Source: Orychophragmus violaceus
Lineage: Eukaryota > Streptophyta > Magnoliopsida > Brassicales > Brassicaceae
Length of the DNA: 64,000 nucleotides
Direction: 5' to 3'
NCBI GenBank assembly: GCA_030180135.1
Contig: CM058239.1
Coordinates: 64,673,823 to 64,737,822 of the forward strand
The notes beneath the pieces were generated by a model that worked only from the letters and a program-made list of their open reading frames with translations, made no database searches and was not told the origin of the DNA. This document shows positions 1 through 11,441 of this stretch, in pieces. How positions within the stretch are numbered: position 1 is the first letter of the stretch; each line of letters opens with the position of its first letter. Both the position numbers and the translations under genes were made by a program.

Positions 1-1303
1 GTACAACTCCTGGTTGTGGATGAGACAAACTATGTCTAATCCACTTTGATGTCTCTGGGCTCAGAACTTCTGATAGCTCAGTCAAGTAAAACCAATCCTT
101 TTCTGTCTTGTGATCATTGACAGTTGCACTGCAAGTCTATCAATGACCACCTGTCTTACTCATTGTCACTTTGGATACCAAGGACTCCAAGATTATCCAA
201 CAATGAAACAAGTTTTGACAGTAGACAAGGTTGGACAAGACATCAAGGTTACTTGATACTTAGTTGAAGAAACTAAACTCTGAAGGTTAGCAAATCAATT
301 TGTTGGGTCATGTAATTGTTGATGTTTAGCAACTGCAAATCCATCAACATAACTATCTGCCTTACTCACGTAATTGTGGACAACAAGCTCTTGGCTAGAC
401 CATCACACAACTAAACGAGTCTTGACAGTTGACCACATTGAAGCTAATCTTTGATCAATGTTTAAGTCTAGTTTGGTTTCTGCAAATTCAAGGTTGAATA
501 ACCAGAATTTCGAATACTGCGTCGATCGACACAGACTATGTCTGTCGATCGATACTACCAAACAAAACCGGACTTCAATAACCAGTTAATCCAATTAACC
601 CGGTTCATTGAACCGGTCATGTCGATCGACACAACCCATGTGTGACGGTCGACATAGACCTAAACCGAAAATAGTTCTTGATAACCGGTCCAATTCAATT
701 GAACCGACTTATCTGATCAAACTGATCTTAACCAATCGGTTTATACTAATTGGGATGATCAGTTCAATCCAATTGAACCAATTCATCCAATTTAAACCGT
801 TTAAACCAGTTTCAACTGATTGCGATAACCTGTCCAATTCAATTGAACCGACTTATCCAATCAAACTGATTTATCCCATCGGTTCATGCTAATTGAGATA
901 ATCAGTTCAATCCAATTGAACTAATTCATCCAATTTAAACCGATCTATTCGGACTTAACCAAGCATGATGACCGGTCCAATCCAATTGAACCGATTAACC
1001 ATTCGCTCGGCCTGTGTCGATCGACACTCAAACTGTGTCGATCGACACTCGACCGAGTTTGCTCTGTGTCGACCGACACACCCAGTGTGTCGATCGACAC
1101 AGAAGGCTTTCGGTTTTTCTTCGCGAAAAACCCTAGCCGCCGAATCTGTCGATTTCGCCACTTTGTGTCGATCGACACTGTGCGAAAACACAGATTCGAT
1201 TCCGAGCAAAATCGATCTAACCTGTTCTAGCCAAACAACCTAGTTTTCGAATCTAAATCATCAAATTCAATGAACAGGTTCGATTCAATGATAAAACCCT
1301 AAG
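1..1303 (-). other. Copia-A leader, non-coding
   Basis: I see no credible gene here. The first 180 bases align loosely with the Copia-C leader around 9110-9290, which has the same order of blocks (a GGTTGTGGAT block, then a CAGTCAAG block). In Copia-C the gag start lies about 230 bases further on, so the Copia-A gag start should lie roughly 220 bases left of the window. Bases 590-960 are rich in repeated TCCAATT/GAACCG blocks. Short ORFs at 608-892 and 945-1243 are read through these repeats and are not genes. Confidence 0.6.
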
Positions 1304-1780
1304 GCTCTGATACCACTGTTGGGGAATCCGAGCCAATTCTACAGATTCAGAATTCTCGCGAGTTCCCGATAGCCTAGGATCTAGGGTCTAGTTAATTGAA
1401 TCATGGATCTCACATCGTGATTACCTGGTGTTTGGCAGCGGAAGATGGATCAGGTACTACGAGATCTACTGCGCCTCAGATGCTGCGCCTCTATCGTAGT
1501 CCACACGCACACAAGCTGGAATCCGCCGGGTTGCTAGCGCCGGTGCTCGGATCTCTTTGGGACCTTAGTTTCTAGAGGAAGAGCTTCTGTTTTCTGTCTC
1601 AGAAAACTGTGTGGGCGGCTCATCTGTCTTAGGTCGAATAATAATATCACTTATATATCGACTTTGTCATAAACCGAAACATCAGTTTCGGATTTGCCAC
1701 TGTGTCGACCGACACATCCATTGGTGTCGATCGACACAAGTCTTGTATCGACCGACGCACCTAATGGTGTCGATCGATAC
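518..1780. repeat. Dispersed array of TGTCGATCGACA palindromes
   Basis: About a dozen copies of the palindrome TGTCGAYCGACA and close variants occur near 520, 540, 622, 640, 1015, 1039, 1066, 1088, 1165, 1701, 1723, 1747 and 1766. They occur in both the leader and the LTR of Copia-A. Spacing is irregular (about 20-30 bases within clusters) and the intervening sequences share nothing obvious. Role unknown. Confidence 0.75.
1304..1315 (-). promoter_or_regulatory. Primer binding site of Copia-A (Met-tRNA type)
   Basis: On the minus strand this reads TGGTATCAGAGC, the standard plant initiator-methionine tRNA primer site, one base inside the LTR end at 1317. It fixes the element orientation as minus and marks 1317-2047 as the 5' LTR. 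Confidence 0.9.
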
Positions 1781-2047
1781 ACCTCTTTGAAACTCAATTC
1801 GATGTGTATCTAATACACATCGATCAGACCATATGCCAATGATCAATCCCATGCAGAGTATATCCAACTTGCTTAGGTGTGTGACCCTGTAGGTTCACAT
1901 GATACTAGAAATAAGTTACAACTCATTTGTCATAATTGGTTTCTAGCAAAACATTATGACTACCTAGTATCACATGAATTGTCCGATCTCGACAATACAA
2001 CTATCTCTTGAGAGAGTACAATGTGATTTCAGGACATAATCCCAACA
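1317..2047 (-). repeat. 5' LTR of Copia-A (731 bp)
   Basis: The LTR starts TGTTGGGG and ends CCCAACA on the plus strand, giving a short inverted terminal repeat. The block from about 1876 to 2047 is recognisably related to the outer end of the Copia-C LTR (about 4476-4648): both share the GTGTGTGACCCT block, an ATACT block, TCTGATCTCGACA-like text and a terminal TTTCAGGACAT...CCCAACA. It contains four of the TCGAYCGA palindromes (1701-1780). Confidence 0.85.
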
Positions 2048-2052
2048 CTATC

Positions 2053-3955
2053 TGCACAACATCTTTAGTCTTGTTGCAAGCAATGAAATGAGCCATTTTT
2101 GAAAACCTATCAACAACTACAAAGATGGAATCCTTGTTGTTGATCTTGGGCAATCCTAAAACAAAATCCATTGAAATGTCCACCCATGGTGTGTTAGGAA
2201 TTGGTAAAGGCATATATAAACCATGTGGATGTAACCTGGACTTGGCCTTTAGGCACATGAAGCATTTGGCACAGAACCTTTCCACATCTCTCTTCAAGTG
2301 TGGCCAAAATAAATGCTCCTTCAAGACACTATAAGTCTTGTCTCTGCCGAAATGCCCCATCAAACCTCCTCCATGAGCTTCTCTAGTGATCAACTCCTTC
2401 ATGGAACCTTGTGGAATGCACAGCCTCTTTTCCTTGAACAGAAAACCATCTTGCTGATAGAACACTCCAAATGATGCCTTAGATGTCTCCTGGTACACGC
2501 CCTTGAAGTCTGGATCATCAGCATACATTTCTTTGATATGCTCAAATCCCATGATCTTAGACTCCATTGTTGTTATGAGAGCATGGCGCCTTGATAGTGC
2601 ATCTGCCACAATGTTTTCTTTCCCCTTCTTGTACTTGATCACATAGGGAAAAGTTTCTATGAACTCCAACCACTTTTCATGCCTCTTCTTAAGAGTAGTC
2701 TTTCCTCTTAGGTGCTTTAGAGTCTCATGATCTGTATGTATCAAAAACTCTTTAGAAAGAAAGTTATGTTGCCAAGTTTCCAGTGATCTTACCAGAGCAT
2801 ACAACTCTTTGTCATATGTTGGGTAGTTGAGTGTTGCACCACTCAGATTCTCACTAAAGTAAGCTACTGGTCTGCCTCCTATTCCTGTACTAGAAGCATC
2901 ACACTCAATCTCAAACATTTTTATCAAAGTTAGGAAGTACCAATACTGGTGCATTGATGAGACTGGTTTTGAGCCACGTGAATGCTTGTTCCTGAGCCTC
3001 TCCCCATTCAAATGCTTTGTCCTTATTGGTCACTGAGGTAAGAGGTGCTGCTATGGTGCTGAAGTCTTTGACAAATCTCCTGTAGAAGCTTGCTAGACCA
3101 TGGAAACTCCGGACATGTCCAATCATTGTAGGTGTTGGCCAATCTTGTATTGCCTTGATCTTCTCATCATCCACCTTAAGTCCCTGTGAACTTACAACAA
3201 ATCCTAGGAAAACCAATTGATCAGTGCAAAAGATGCATTTCTTTAAATTTGCATAAAGGCCTTCTGATATAAGTGTTTGCATAACCTGTTCTAGATGCTT
3301 AACATGATCATCTAAGCAGTGGCTATAAATCAGTATGTCATCAAAATATACTACCACAAACTTGCATATAAAAGCTCTTAGAACATGTTCATTAATCTCA
3401 TGAATGTGCTGGGAGCATTGGTGAGACCAAATGGCATGACAAGCCATTCATACAGCCCTTGCTTGGTTTTGAAGGCTGTTTTCCACTCATCTCCTTCTTT
3501 CATCATGACTTGGTGATATCCACTCTTCAAGTCTATCTTGGAGAAAATGGTTTCTCCACTCAGCTCATCAAGCATGTCATCAAGTCTTGGGATATGATGT
3601 CTTTACTTGATTGTGATGTTGTTGATGGCCCTGCAATCAACACACATTCTCCATGTACCATCCTTCTTTGGAACGAGCAGAACTGGTACAACACATGGAC
3701 TCAAGCTTTCCATGATATATCCCTTTGACATCAGCTCTTGAACTTGATTTTCCAGCTCCTTAGCTTCTTCTGGATTCACTCTATAAGCTGGTCTGTTGGG
3801 CAATGGAGCTCCTGGTACCAAATCAATTTGGTGTTCAATGCCTCTCAAAGGTGGAAGTCCAGCTGATATGTCTTCTGGAAGCACATCTTTGAATCTGTCC
3901 AATAGCTCAGACACGGCTAAGTGGTGCTCCTGCTCTTCTGAACCTGAAAGATACC
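2053..3955 (-). pseudogene. Ty3-B pol: reverse transcriptase, RNase H, partial integrase
   Basis: Read right to left this begins with the linker before the reverse transcriptase (LLDRFKDVLPEDISAGLPP at about 3840-3905), then RT with the catalytic motif YFDDIL near 3340, then RNase H with ECDASS near 2900 and an HTDHETLKHLRG stretch. It ends in the integrase zinc-binding (H-H-C-C) region and the first catalytic stretch (DISMDFV, near 2180). Breaks: an in-frame stop near 3605 where the intact relative has Tyr, a frameshift near 3380-3400, a frameshift near 2915, and a loss of about eight residues after ECDASSTGIG. Copia-A removes the rest from 2053. Confidence 0.92.
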
Positions 3956-3960
3956 CCTCC

Positions 3961-4648
3961 TGAAAGGATTATGCGTTTTTCCATGGTTCAATTCTCAGAT
4001 TGCAACCTAGCACATAATCTTAAACAGATCTAGGTTCTTGTAATCGAATCATAAAACAAACCTGATCTTTACCTTTGCAGCGGAATGATTGGTGGTAATG
4101 ACAAGATCAGATTAGAGCTGATGAGAACCGGCTCCTCCTCAGGTATCCACACTCTTACAAGCAGGGGATGGCTGCTAGACCGGATGGAATCAAGACAGAG
4201 AGAGAGAGACGATGGGAGGAGAGAGAGCCGCGGCCACCTTCTCCAAAAACGCCAACCAAAAAGAATACCAGGGTTTTTCAACCCTTGTTGCAATCTTATT
4301 TCACTAATGGGCCCAAGTTTAATTAATTAATTAAACTAATGGCTCATTAGTCTTTTGGGCCCAAGACACAAATCAGACAAAAGCCCATTTGTTGTCTGCC
4401 CAACTCTCTGTACAAATACAGTAAATGCCTTAGCATCTTACCGTATTAATTCCATCTTAACTTTCCCGTTAGCTATGGTGTGTGACCCTTTGGGATCATA
4501 CAATACTGGTAATAAGTCCTAAACTTATAGATCAAGAGCGGACTCTAGCAAGCCATCATGATCACCCAGTATTTATGACTTATGTCTGATCTCGACATTT
4601 ATCATACTTTCTAGAGATAGTACAGTAGATTTCAGGACATTCCCAACA
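3961..4648 (-). repeat. 3' LTR of Copia-C (688 bp)
   Basis: Plus-strand ends are TGAAAGGATT and CATTCCCAACA. It is nearly identical to 10751-11436; I noticed a 2-base GA difference in the GAGAGA run near 4200 and single substitutions near 4169 and 4572. On the minus strand an ORF through the LTR (4069-4293) is a by-product and not a gene. Confidence 0.95.
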
Positions 4649-4659
4649 ATCTCCCACTT
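4649..4659 (-). promoter_or_regulatory. Polypurine tract of Copia-C
   Basis: On the minus strand the 11 bases AAGTGGGAGAT directly precede the 3' LTR start TGTTGGGAATG. Position and purine content are those of a plus-strand primer for reverse transcription. Confidence 0.75.
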
Positions 4660-7600
4660 GTACTGGAATCCTACATTCCCTAGTCCTTTTGTCATAATAT
4701 CTCGATCTGGCATAAGGCAAGATGCGTGTCATCCTTATATAGCCAGACCATGTTCATCGGACCAGATTTGATACTGACAATGCAAACGACTTGGGCAAGT
4801 CCGTTTGGGAGTGGCCACTCTCTTACCAGCTATCAAGTCTCCGATTGGCCTAGAGATATTACCTCCGTTAAACGGCAGGGACAAATCCCATCTTGTTCCA
4901 TCACTATGAACTACACACTTCATAATACACCCAACCAAGGTCCTTATAGCTCCCAGTTACGAAACAGCGTTAGACAATGATCAAAGTGCATCAATCCATG
5001 TGCAGCCACATGCATGCGAACTCAGGTCTAAGGACTATACTTTATAGTCGTATATGAGAACCTCTTATGACACAGATATTAATATCTTGTAGAGTTCTCA
5101 TCAGCGGGCCATGTCCGGTCATATGCTCCCCTACATATACCTATGTGTCGACTTTGATGCCGCGCATCTATGACCCCTCGAAACTTGGTCATAAGTCTCA
5201 ACACAATCTAGTCTCAAGTGGTTGTTGGTGTTCCAATTTCAACAACCTTCGACTATGGACACTATGATTTATGTCATTTCATTAAATATGAGGTTTCAGG
5301 ATCAAGTCTTACTCATGTACTTCGATGGCCCATATATAATGACATGAATCATTTTGGAACGATTATTTATATCACAGTTAAAATAATCCAGAAATCATAG
5401 ATTTCATAAACATAAAATATTATGTTTACATGAACCTTTCAAAACAACTAAGTAAAGCCCTTTACAAACTCCCACTGAAATTAAGACTACATCTTAATTT
5501 CACTCATCCTACAGCTACAGTCCGCGACTCGTGCTTAGGCATAAGGAGTGGCTTCGTTAATAGATTAGCAACGTTCTCCTTCGATGAAACTTGCTTATCT
5601 ACTTAACACCTCTGTCATTTATCTCACGGAATAGGTTATACCTACCCTCAAGGTGTTTGGACCTCTGATGTGCAGCTAGTCTCATCTATGCTGGGAATCA
5701 CATCAAGTTCAGTGATGGACTCTTCTTTCCAAACAACCTCTTTCGCCGCTTCTCAAGCTGCGAAATGTTCAGCTTAAGTCATGGAGTCAGCAACGGTGCC
5801 TTGCACCGCCAGTCAGACACAAGATATAGCCGGACTGTGACCGGGAATTATCTTTGTCTATTGGAAACTTGCCTTTCAGACTCTATCGACTTGTAGCACC
5901 TCACTTTCTCCGTAAATCAAGAATTTATCCTTAGTATTCCTCAAATACTTTAGGATATTCTTTACGCCAATCCAGTGATTCTTTGCTGGATTTGACTGGT
6001 CTTTACTTGTCTTGCTTAACATTAAAACAACATCAAACAAGTACGTTTCATGGCATACATGATAGATCCAATTGCGGACGCATATGGAATCTCATCCATG
6101 CATTTAAGCTCAGCAGATATCGTAGGATACTGTTTCTTGCTTAACATATTGCCATGTGACATTGGCATAAAACCCTTCTTGGAATGCTGAAAACGTGTAG
6201 GACTTTGTCAATTTAAGAATCCTGACTTTGTCCTACCAGCTCTTTTGGATCTCTATCTTTAGATCCAAAATCCAAGAACTACGTGGCTTTACCCATGTCA
6301 ATCATAAAACCAACTCCCAAGCCAGTTCTTTACCGACTGCAGCATTGGGACGTTATTTCCGAGAATCAGTATGTCATCGACATACAATATGAGAAATGCA
6401 ACATCGCTCCCATTTATCTATTAGTAAACGCACAGTTCCATTTCGTTCCTGTTCAAGTCAAAACCTTGACTACTTCAACAGAACAAAGATTCCAACTCCG
6501 ATATGTTTGCTTCCATCCATGAATGGATCGATGAAGCTAACTTACATAAAATGTAATTTTTCGGAGTCCGGGCTCACTTTCGCTTCTTTGAATTTCGCAG
6601 ATTCGTCGCTTTCAATGATCATCAGATCATGCGAACTTTCAATGATCATCAGGTTCAACTAATGACGAGAAATCACTCTCGGATTAGTGACGGATTCATT
6701 CATATCTGCGAACTTCAGGCTCTACAGGTGTAGATTCTACAGAAATCTGTAAATCCATCCGTTGCTCTCCCTCAACAGGTTGAGCAGCCTCCTGTATTTC
6801 TCGAATTTCTTCGAGTTATACTTTTACTCCCACTGTTCTTCTTGGAAAGTAACTTCCCTTCTTAGAAAACAGAATGGACGTAAAAGTAACAAGCCTTGGT
6901 TTCCCTAGGACAACCAGTGAAGTAGCACAACTACAAATACTCAGTAAAGACGAATTTGGATCGATTCCAATCCACATTTACGTGGTGTCTTTCAACTGAT
7001 ATTGGTGGAACTATTTCAGCGTAAACTTAGATATTTCTAGAGCGTTATTCTTAAAGAATATCATGGAAGATTCGTGTGACTCATCTTTAATCATTTCTAA
7101 TGAGATCTGATTCATTCTCACAGAAACACCTCTAGGTTTTCAGGAGAAATGAGCTGTGAAACGACTTCACACTCATTCAGATGATCACACCATCAATGAC
7201 TTAAGTATTCTCACTCGTGATCTAATCCAGAGTCTCAATACTTCTGTCACTCAGGTTCTATACCTCATTCTGGAACTCTTTCGACCATTTCAAAGAATTA
7301 CGACTCGTGTCTCATCAAATGAACACAGTCATACTCACTGAAGTAATCAGTAAAGATAATGAAGTACAGGAAATTTTTCTCTGGCATTACTGCTCATCGG
7401 GCCACATACATGAGTATGTTCAAGGTCCAATAAGCCTTTGGGCCTTTCTCTAGCTCGGCTAAGATGGGCCCTTTGTCTTTTGGTCCAGTAAGCAGAATTC
7501 AAGTCTCATAAGATATCCGATCAAATGAGCCCAAAAGTCCATAACTATGGGATTTCTGAATCCAACTCACTCTATGTGACCAAAACATTTACGCCAAGAA

Positions 7601-7998
7601 AAATCAGGTTTAATTCATCAGATTTAAACCAATTCGGTATTTATGTTACTTTTAGGCACTCTTTGGTTTAAGATATAAAACCCATTCCTTGAATAGGGTG
7701 CTACAATCAATATTTCATTGAGATCAAAAGAACAAAACTTGTCTTTTATCAAAATGAAAAACATTCAAATTCTTACAAGAAAATGAAAGACAACTCTGCT
7801 TAAAGCAGGTACATTGTAGCAATTACTTAATACAAAACCAAGCCTCAAAGGCATCTACAAGTGAAAACCCTACGGCTGAGGCAGCATCCATAGCTCCTTC
7901 CAGATACGCAGTTCCACTTGTCCTTCCTTCAACGTTCTACTGTTGCTTAGGCTCTGCATATTATAAAAAATATCAGTGCCACAACCAGTATCCAATAC
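4660..7998 (-). pseudogene. Copia-C pol remnant (integrase, RT, RNase H)
   Basis: No long frame survives but landmarks can be read on the minus strand. Near 7340-7500 there is an integrase stretch ending in a DCVHLMRHES-like run. At 6367-6384 the reverse transcriptase motif YVDDIL is intact, within an AFLILYVDDILILGN context, followed by an out-of-frame KNWLGSWF block near 6310. Near 5690-5760 is an RNase H block (FAA.EAAKEVVW), and near 5550-5590 its end (NVANLLTKPL). Order and orientation are those of Ty1/copia pol. Stops occur every few dozen codons and the whole is shorter than a normal copia pol. From about 4660 to 5450 I recognise nothing. Confidence 0.8.
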
Positions 7999-8889
7999 CT
8001 ATAAGGTAGAACTTGAAGTAATAACATGAATACCTGAGGAAGTAGTCTTATACATCACCTTCAACTCCTCATAATCTTCCATGAATTTAATGCAATTTCT
8101 CTTCCAATGCCCAGTCTCTTTACAGTAGCAGCACTTACCAACGTAAGAGGTATCTGACTTGGGCTCAGAAGACACACGCTTGCCATGATTCAAAATCTGG
8201 ACAACTTTGTCTTCACCCTTGTCAGCATTAGGTTTAGTAAACCTACCCTTCTCCTTCATGAGATTGTACAGGGTACTCTTCACGTTTGGCTCAACTGTCT
8301 TGAGCATATCATGCAGTTCAGTCAACGTCTTCGTTAAGCCTTTCTTGATATAGTTCCTTACGAACTTATCATAGCTTGACGGCAGTGACTGCAGAATGAT
8401 CTCAGTTGCCAATTCCTGGCTAACTGGATAATCCAGTTTCCTCAGGTTATCAACGTAACCCATCATTTTACTGACATGAGGACTTACTGGATGATCATTT
8501 GGTAGCTTGCAGCTAGTGAGAGATTTAACCAACTGGTATCTCTCCACTCTTACCTGCTCCTGAAATTTCAATTTCAGGCTGCTGATCATCTCTATTGGCG
8601 ACTCCATGTTCTCATATTGCTTCAGCAAATCTGAGTCCATGGTAGCCAATATCAGACCACGCACATCTACCACATCATTATAATGCTTATTCCAAGCATC
8701 ATATACTGCATGAGAGGCATTGGACCCGATCCTCTCGGGGAGAGCTCTTTCAAGGACATAGTCCTTTCTCTCCTGCCTGAGGACTAGCCTCAGGTTCCGT
8801 GACCAAGTCAAGAAATTTAATCCGTTCAGTTTGTCCATCTCAAGGACAGACCGGATCGAGAAAGTGTTTTGATTGTTTGTGCTAGTCAT
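7999..8889 (-). CDS. Copia-C Gag (296 codons)
   Basis: Retrotransposon capsid protein. The N-terminal half is of the copia Gag (UBN2-like) family, with a FLTWSRNLRLVL motif near residue 27. A zinc knuckle of the C-x2-C-x4-H-x4-C form (CCYCKETGHWKRNC) lies near residue 250. The start Met is the first after the leader and matches the start of the homologous Gag of Copia-O (62047), which is almost identical over about 290 residues. The frame ends just before the expected protease motif, whereas in Copia-O it runs on through DTGCG. Open but probably not functional, because pol is dead. Confidence 0.9.
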   Translation of the reverse strand: MTSTNNQNTFSIRSVLEMDKLNGLNFLTWSRNLRLVLRQERKDYVLERALPERIGSNASHAVYDAWNKHYNDVVDVRGLILATMDSDLLKQYENMESPIEMISSLKLKFQEQVRVERYQLVKSLTSCKLPNDHPVSPHVSKMMGYVDNLRKLDYPVSQELATEIILQSLPSSYDKFVRNYIKKGLTKTLTELHDMLKTVEPNVKSTLYNLMKEKGRFTKPNADKGEDKVVQILNHGKRVSSEPKSDTSYVGKCCYCKETGHWKRNCIKFMEDYEELKVMYKTTSSGIHVITSSSTL

Positions 8890-10737
8890 AACTGAAATTT
8901 AGAGATAAATAGAGTTTTAGTTATTTAGTTCATAAAAGAGTAATCTTAATAACTTATAAGAAAACTCGCATTGCATTCAAAATTTCTTTGTTTAACCTCA
9001 TAAGAATGCAATTATTCCGAGACCCATGTTTAGCTAAATCCAAAGTGGGCCGCTGGCCGTCACCCGGAATTAGCTTTACTTGGTAAGCATACACACAGCT
9101 AGTTATAACCATATAACTCTCGGTTGTGGATTGGGCCCAAGGCCCAATACACCAGATGTCTCAAGGCCCGGGACTCCCGATGGCCCAGTCAAGGAAACCA
9201 ATCTCTTACAGCCAAATAATCACTAAAGTCTGGGACTCCCAATGAAATTAGTGACTATATACTATTTTACTTACGCGAAAACAGACACCTCACACTGTAA
9301 GCCATATCTGTAATCGAATAAGCGTTAAGTAACTGACAAGATTGGAAAGACATCCAAGCTTGATATTGGTTTTGAGGATTTTAAGTTTTATTTCCAAAAA
9401 TAGAAGATTACTATTTTGGGAAACTTACTTGTTTTAGAAACTTTCTAAATTTAGAAATATTCCAAAAATAGAAATTTCTAATTTAAAATTTTATAAATAT
9501 TTTGGGTTGGGTCACAAATTATAGGCCCAATTCTTGGCCCAAGACCATAGAATTCCAGTTGGCCCAATAATTTGACATAAACGAGTCGGTTTATTAATTC
9601 TGGTCCAAGACCAAATTAACTATCAAAACCATCGGTTATTTACTAAACCAGACCAGCTCTAAATTATTTGGTCCAACCAAATAAAACTTAGACCAGCCTT
9701 CGGTTTAGGTTAAAATTCAATTTTTTGAATTTCAATCCGGTTTAACCAGAAATTAAATAATACCAATTGTATTAAATAATTTCCAGCAAACCGCGATTTG
9801 GGTTAACCGCTTGAACCACCAATTAAATTGGATCGGTTCAGTTAAGTCCAAAACCGGGAAGAAACACCTAGTGTTTTAGCCAATTTGACCTAACTTGCGG
9901 TTTAAGGCTTTAAACACACGATTAACCGCCAATTAAATTGGACCGGTTTAATCGGTGCGGATTGGGCAACGAACCGCGAAGCTCGGTTTAACCAATTGAC
10001 TATTCGCGGGACGTAAAGTTTTAACGGGCCAAACGATAGGATCCATGATCAGATCATGGACCCACGATCCAACTCGGCCCATCACGCATGATCCGTCCAC
10101 CGGCCTCACGATCGATTGATCGATCTCGGCCCAAACGATCATACGGTTGGCTCTCGATCACTTGTGGATCACGGCAACACTCGGCCCATTATCGATCAAT
10201 CATGCCATCGGGACAGGATTGTACAATCGATCATACGGCCTCGCTTCCCACGATCGTCGATCATCCATGCACACTCGATCATGCTATGCATACGATCGAT
10301 GCCAACGATCGATCGATCCATGAATTAAGCGATCATGCCATGATCCTTGATCCGAGACTTAGCAATCAACGGCCCATCATCTCTCGGCTAAGCGATCGAA
10401 GGCCATCGATCACACGAAACATCACGGCCGATTGGATCCGTGAACCCTACGTCGCGATTGGCTCTCGGCTTACTTGAGAGACAAGGGATCGATCGCATCT
10501 CTCCTCTCATTCAACCGAGACCATAACATCACGATCATGAAATGCGATCGCCGGCCCTAATTTTGAACCTAGCAGCTCACGCAAAACAATGGCAACTTGA
10601 CATCTCCAATGATCCGAGACCATAATGAGAAATTCGATTAGGGTTTTAACGATTTAATCAATTTTTATTCATTAAATTGATTCAACAAACCATTAAACAA
10701 TCATTATGATCCAAATTACAAGAATCTAATGAACCTG
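8890..10737 (-). other. Copia-C leader, GATC-rich, non-coding
   Basis: This is the 1.85-kb stretch between primer site and gag. The part nearest the LTR (about 10085-10550) is extremely rich in GATC, including overlapping GATCGATC and CGATCGATCGATC runs. Next (9590-10010) comes a block with repeated GGTTTAACC-like text and then an AT-rich part. The same order is seen in Copia-O (60456-62046). ORFs at 9948-10142 and 10088-10477 are read through the repeats; I do not regard them as genes. Confidence 0.75.
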
Positions 10738-10749
10738 GCTCTGATACCA
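10738..10749 (-). promoter_or_regulatory. Primer binding site of Copia-C (Met-tRNA type)
   Basis: Minus-strand TGGTATCAGAGC, one base inside the 5' LTR. It is identical in sequence and spacing to that of Copia-A and Copia-O. Confidence 0.9.
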
Positions 10750-10750
10750 C

Positions 10751-11436
10751 TGAAAGGATTATGCGTTTTTCCATGGTTCAATTCTCAGATTGCAACCTAG
10801 CACATAATCTTAAACAGATCTAGGTTCTTGTAATCGAATCATAAAACAAACCTGATCTTTACCTTTGCAGCGGAATGATTGGTGGTAATGACAAGATCAG
10901 ATTAGAGCTGATGAGAACCGGCTCCTCCTCAGGTATCCACACTCTTACAAGCAGGGGATGACTGCTAGACCGGATGGAATCAAGACAGAGAGAGAGACGA
11001 TGGGAGGAGAGAGAGCCGCGGCCACCTTCTCCAAAAAAGCCAACCAAAAAGAATACCAGGGTTTTTCAACACTTGTTGCAATCTTATTTCACTAATGGGC
11101 CCAAGTTTAATTAATTAATTAAACTAATGGCTCATTAGTCTTTTGGGCCCAAGACACAAATCAGACAAAAGCCCATTTGTTGTCTGCCCAACTCTCTGTA
11201 CAAATACAGTAAATGCCTTAGCATCTTACCGTATTAATTCCATCTTAACTTTCCCGTTAGCTATGGTGTGTGACCCTTTGGGATCATACAATACTGGTAA
11301 TAAGTCCTAAACTTATAGATCAAGAGCGGACTCTAGCAAGCCATCATGATCATCCAGTATTTATGACTTATGTCTGATCTCGACATTTATCATACTTTCT
11401 AGAGATAGTACAGTAGATTTCAGGACATTCCCAACA
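10751..11436 (-). repeat. 5' LTR of Copia-C (686 bp)
   Basis: Matches 3961-4648 almost base for base and carries the same terminal TGAAAGG and CCCAACA. It adjoins the primer site at 10738-10749, so it is the upstream, transcription-initiating LTR of the minus-strand element. Confidence 0.95.
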
Positions 11437-11441
11437 CCTCC

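Larger units (their letters stand above)
1..2047 (-). mobile_element. Copia-A, 5' end of an LTR retrotransposon (partial)
   Basis: This is the 5' LTR plus untranslated leader of a minus-strand element whose body continues left of the window. The LTR (1317-2047) is bounded by TG and CA, and a methionine-tRNA primer site lies directly inside it. It interrupts the integrase frame of Ty3-B at 2048; the 5 bases CTATC (2048-2052) are the expected target duplication but the other copy is outside the window. The LTR end and leader resemble those of Copia-C (3961-11436), so it is probably a related Ty1/copia family; that assignment is inferred because no coding region is visible. Confidence 0.8.
3961..11436 (-). 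mobile_element. Copia-C, complete but degenerate LTR retrotransposon
   Basis: Two LTRs of 688 bp (3961-4648) and 686 bp (10751-11436) flank a 6.1-kb interior, and a perfect 5-bp target duplication CCTCC lies outside (3956-3960, 11437-11441). A methionine-tRNA primer site adjoins the right LTR, so the element is on the minus strand. gag is open but pol is broken by many stops and deletions. LTR sequences differ at only a few positions by eye, apparently fewer than the pol damage would suggest, so it may have inserted already defective. It is the same family as Copia-O at 59759. Confidence 0.95.

Noticed and set aside
608..1243. Overlapping short ORFs on both strands
   Set aside because: They are translations of short repeats in the Copia-A leader with no conserved motif.
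1304..1316. GCTCTGATACCAC and similar sites as parts of tRNA genes
   Set aside because: Only the 3'-end complement is present, without a cloverleaf; they are LTR primer binding sites.
518..1780. Palindrome array as a CRISPR
   Set aside because: Spacing is irregular, the repeats are only 12-14 bases, they lie in an LTR retrotransposon of a plant genome and no cas genes occur.
10088..10477. 129-codon plus-strand ORF
   Set aside because: It is a by-product of GATC/CGATCG repeats (Arg-Ser-Ile-Asp-His text) in the Copia-C leader, antisense to the element.
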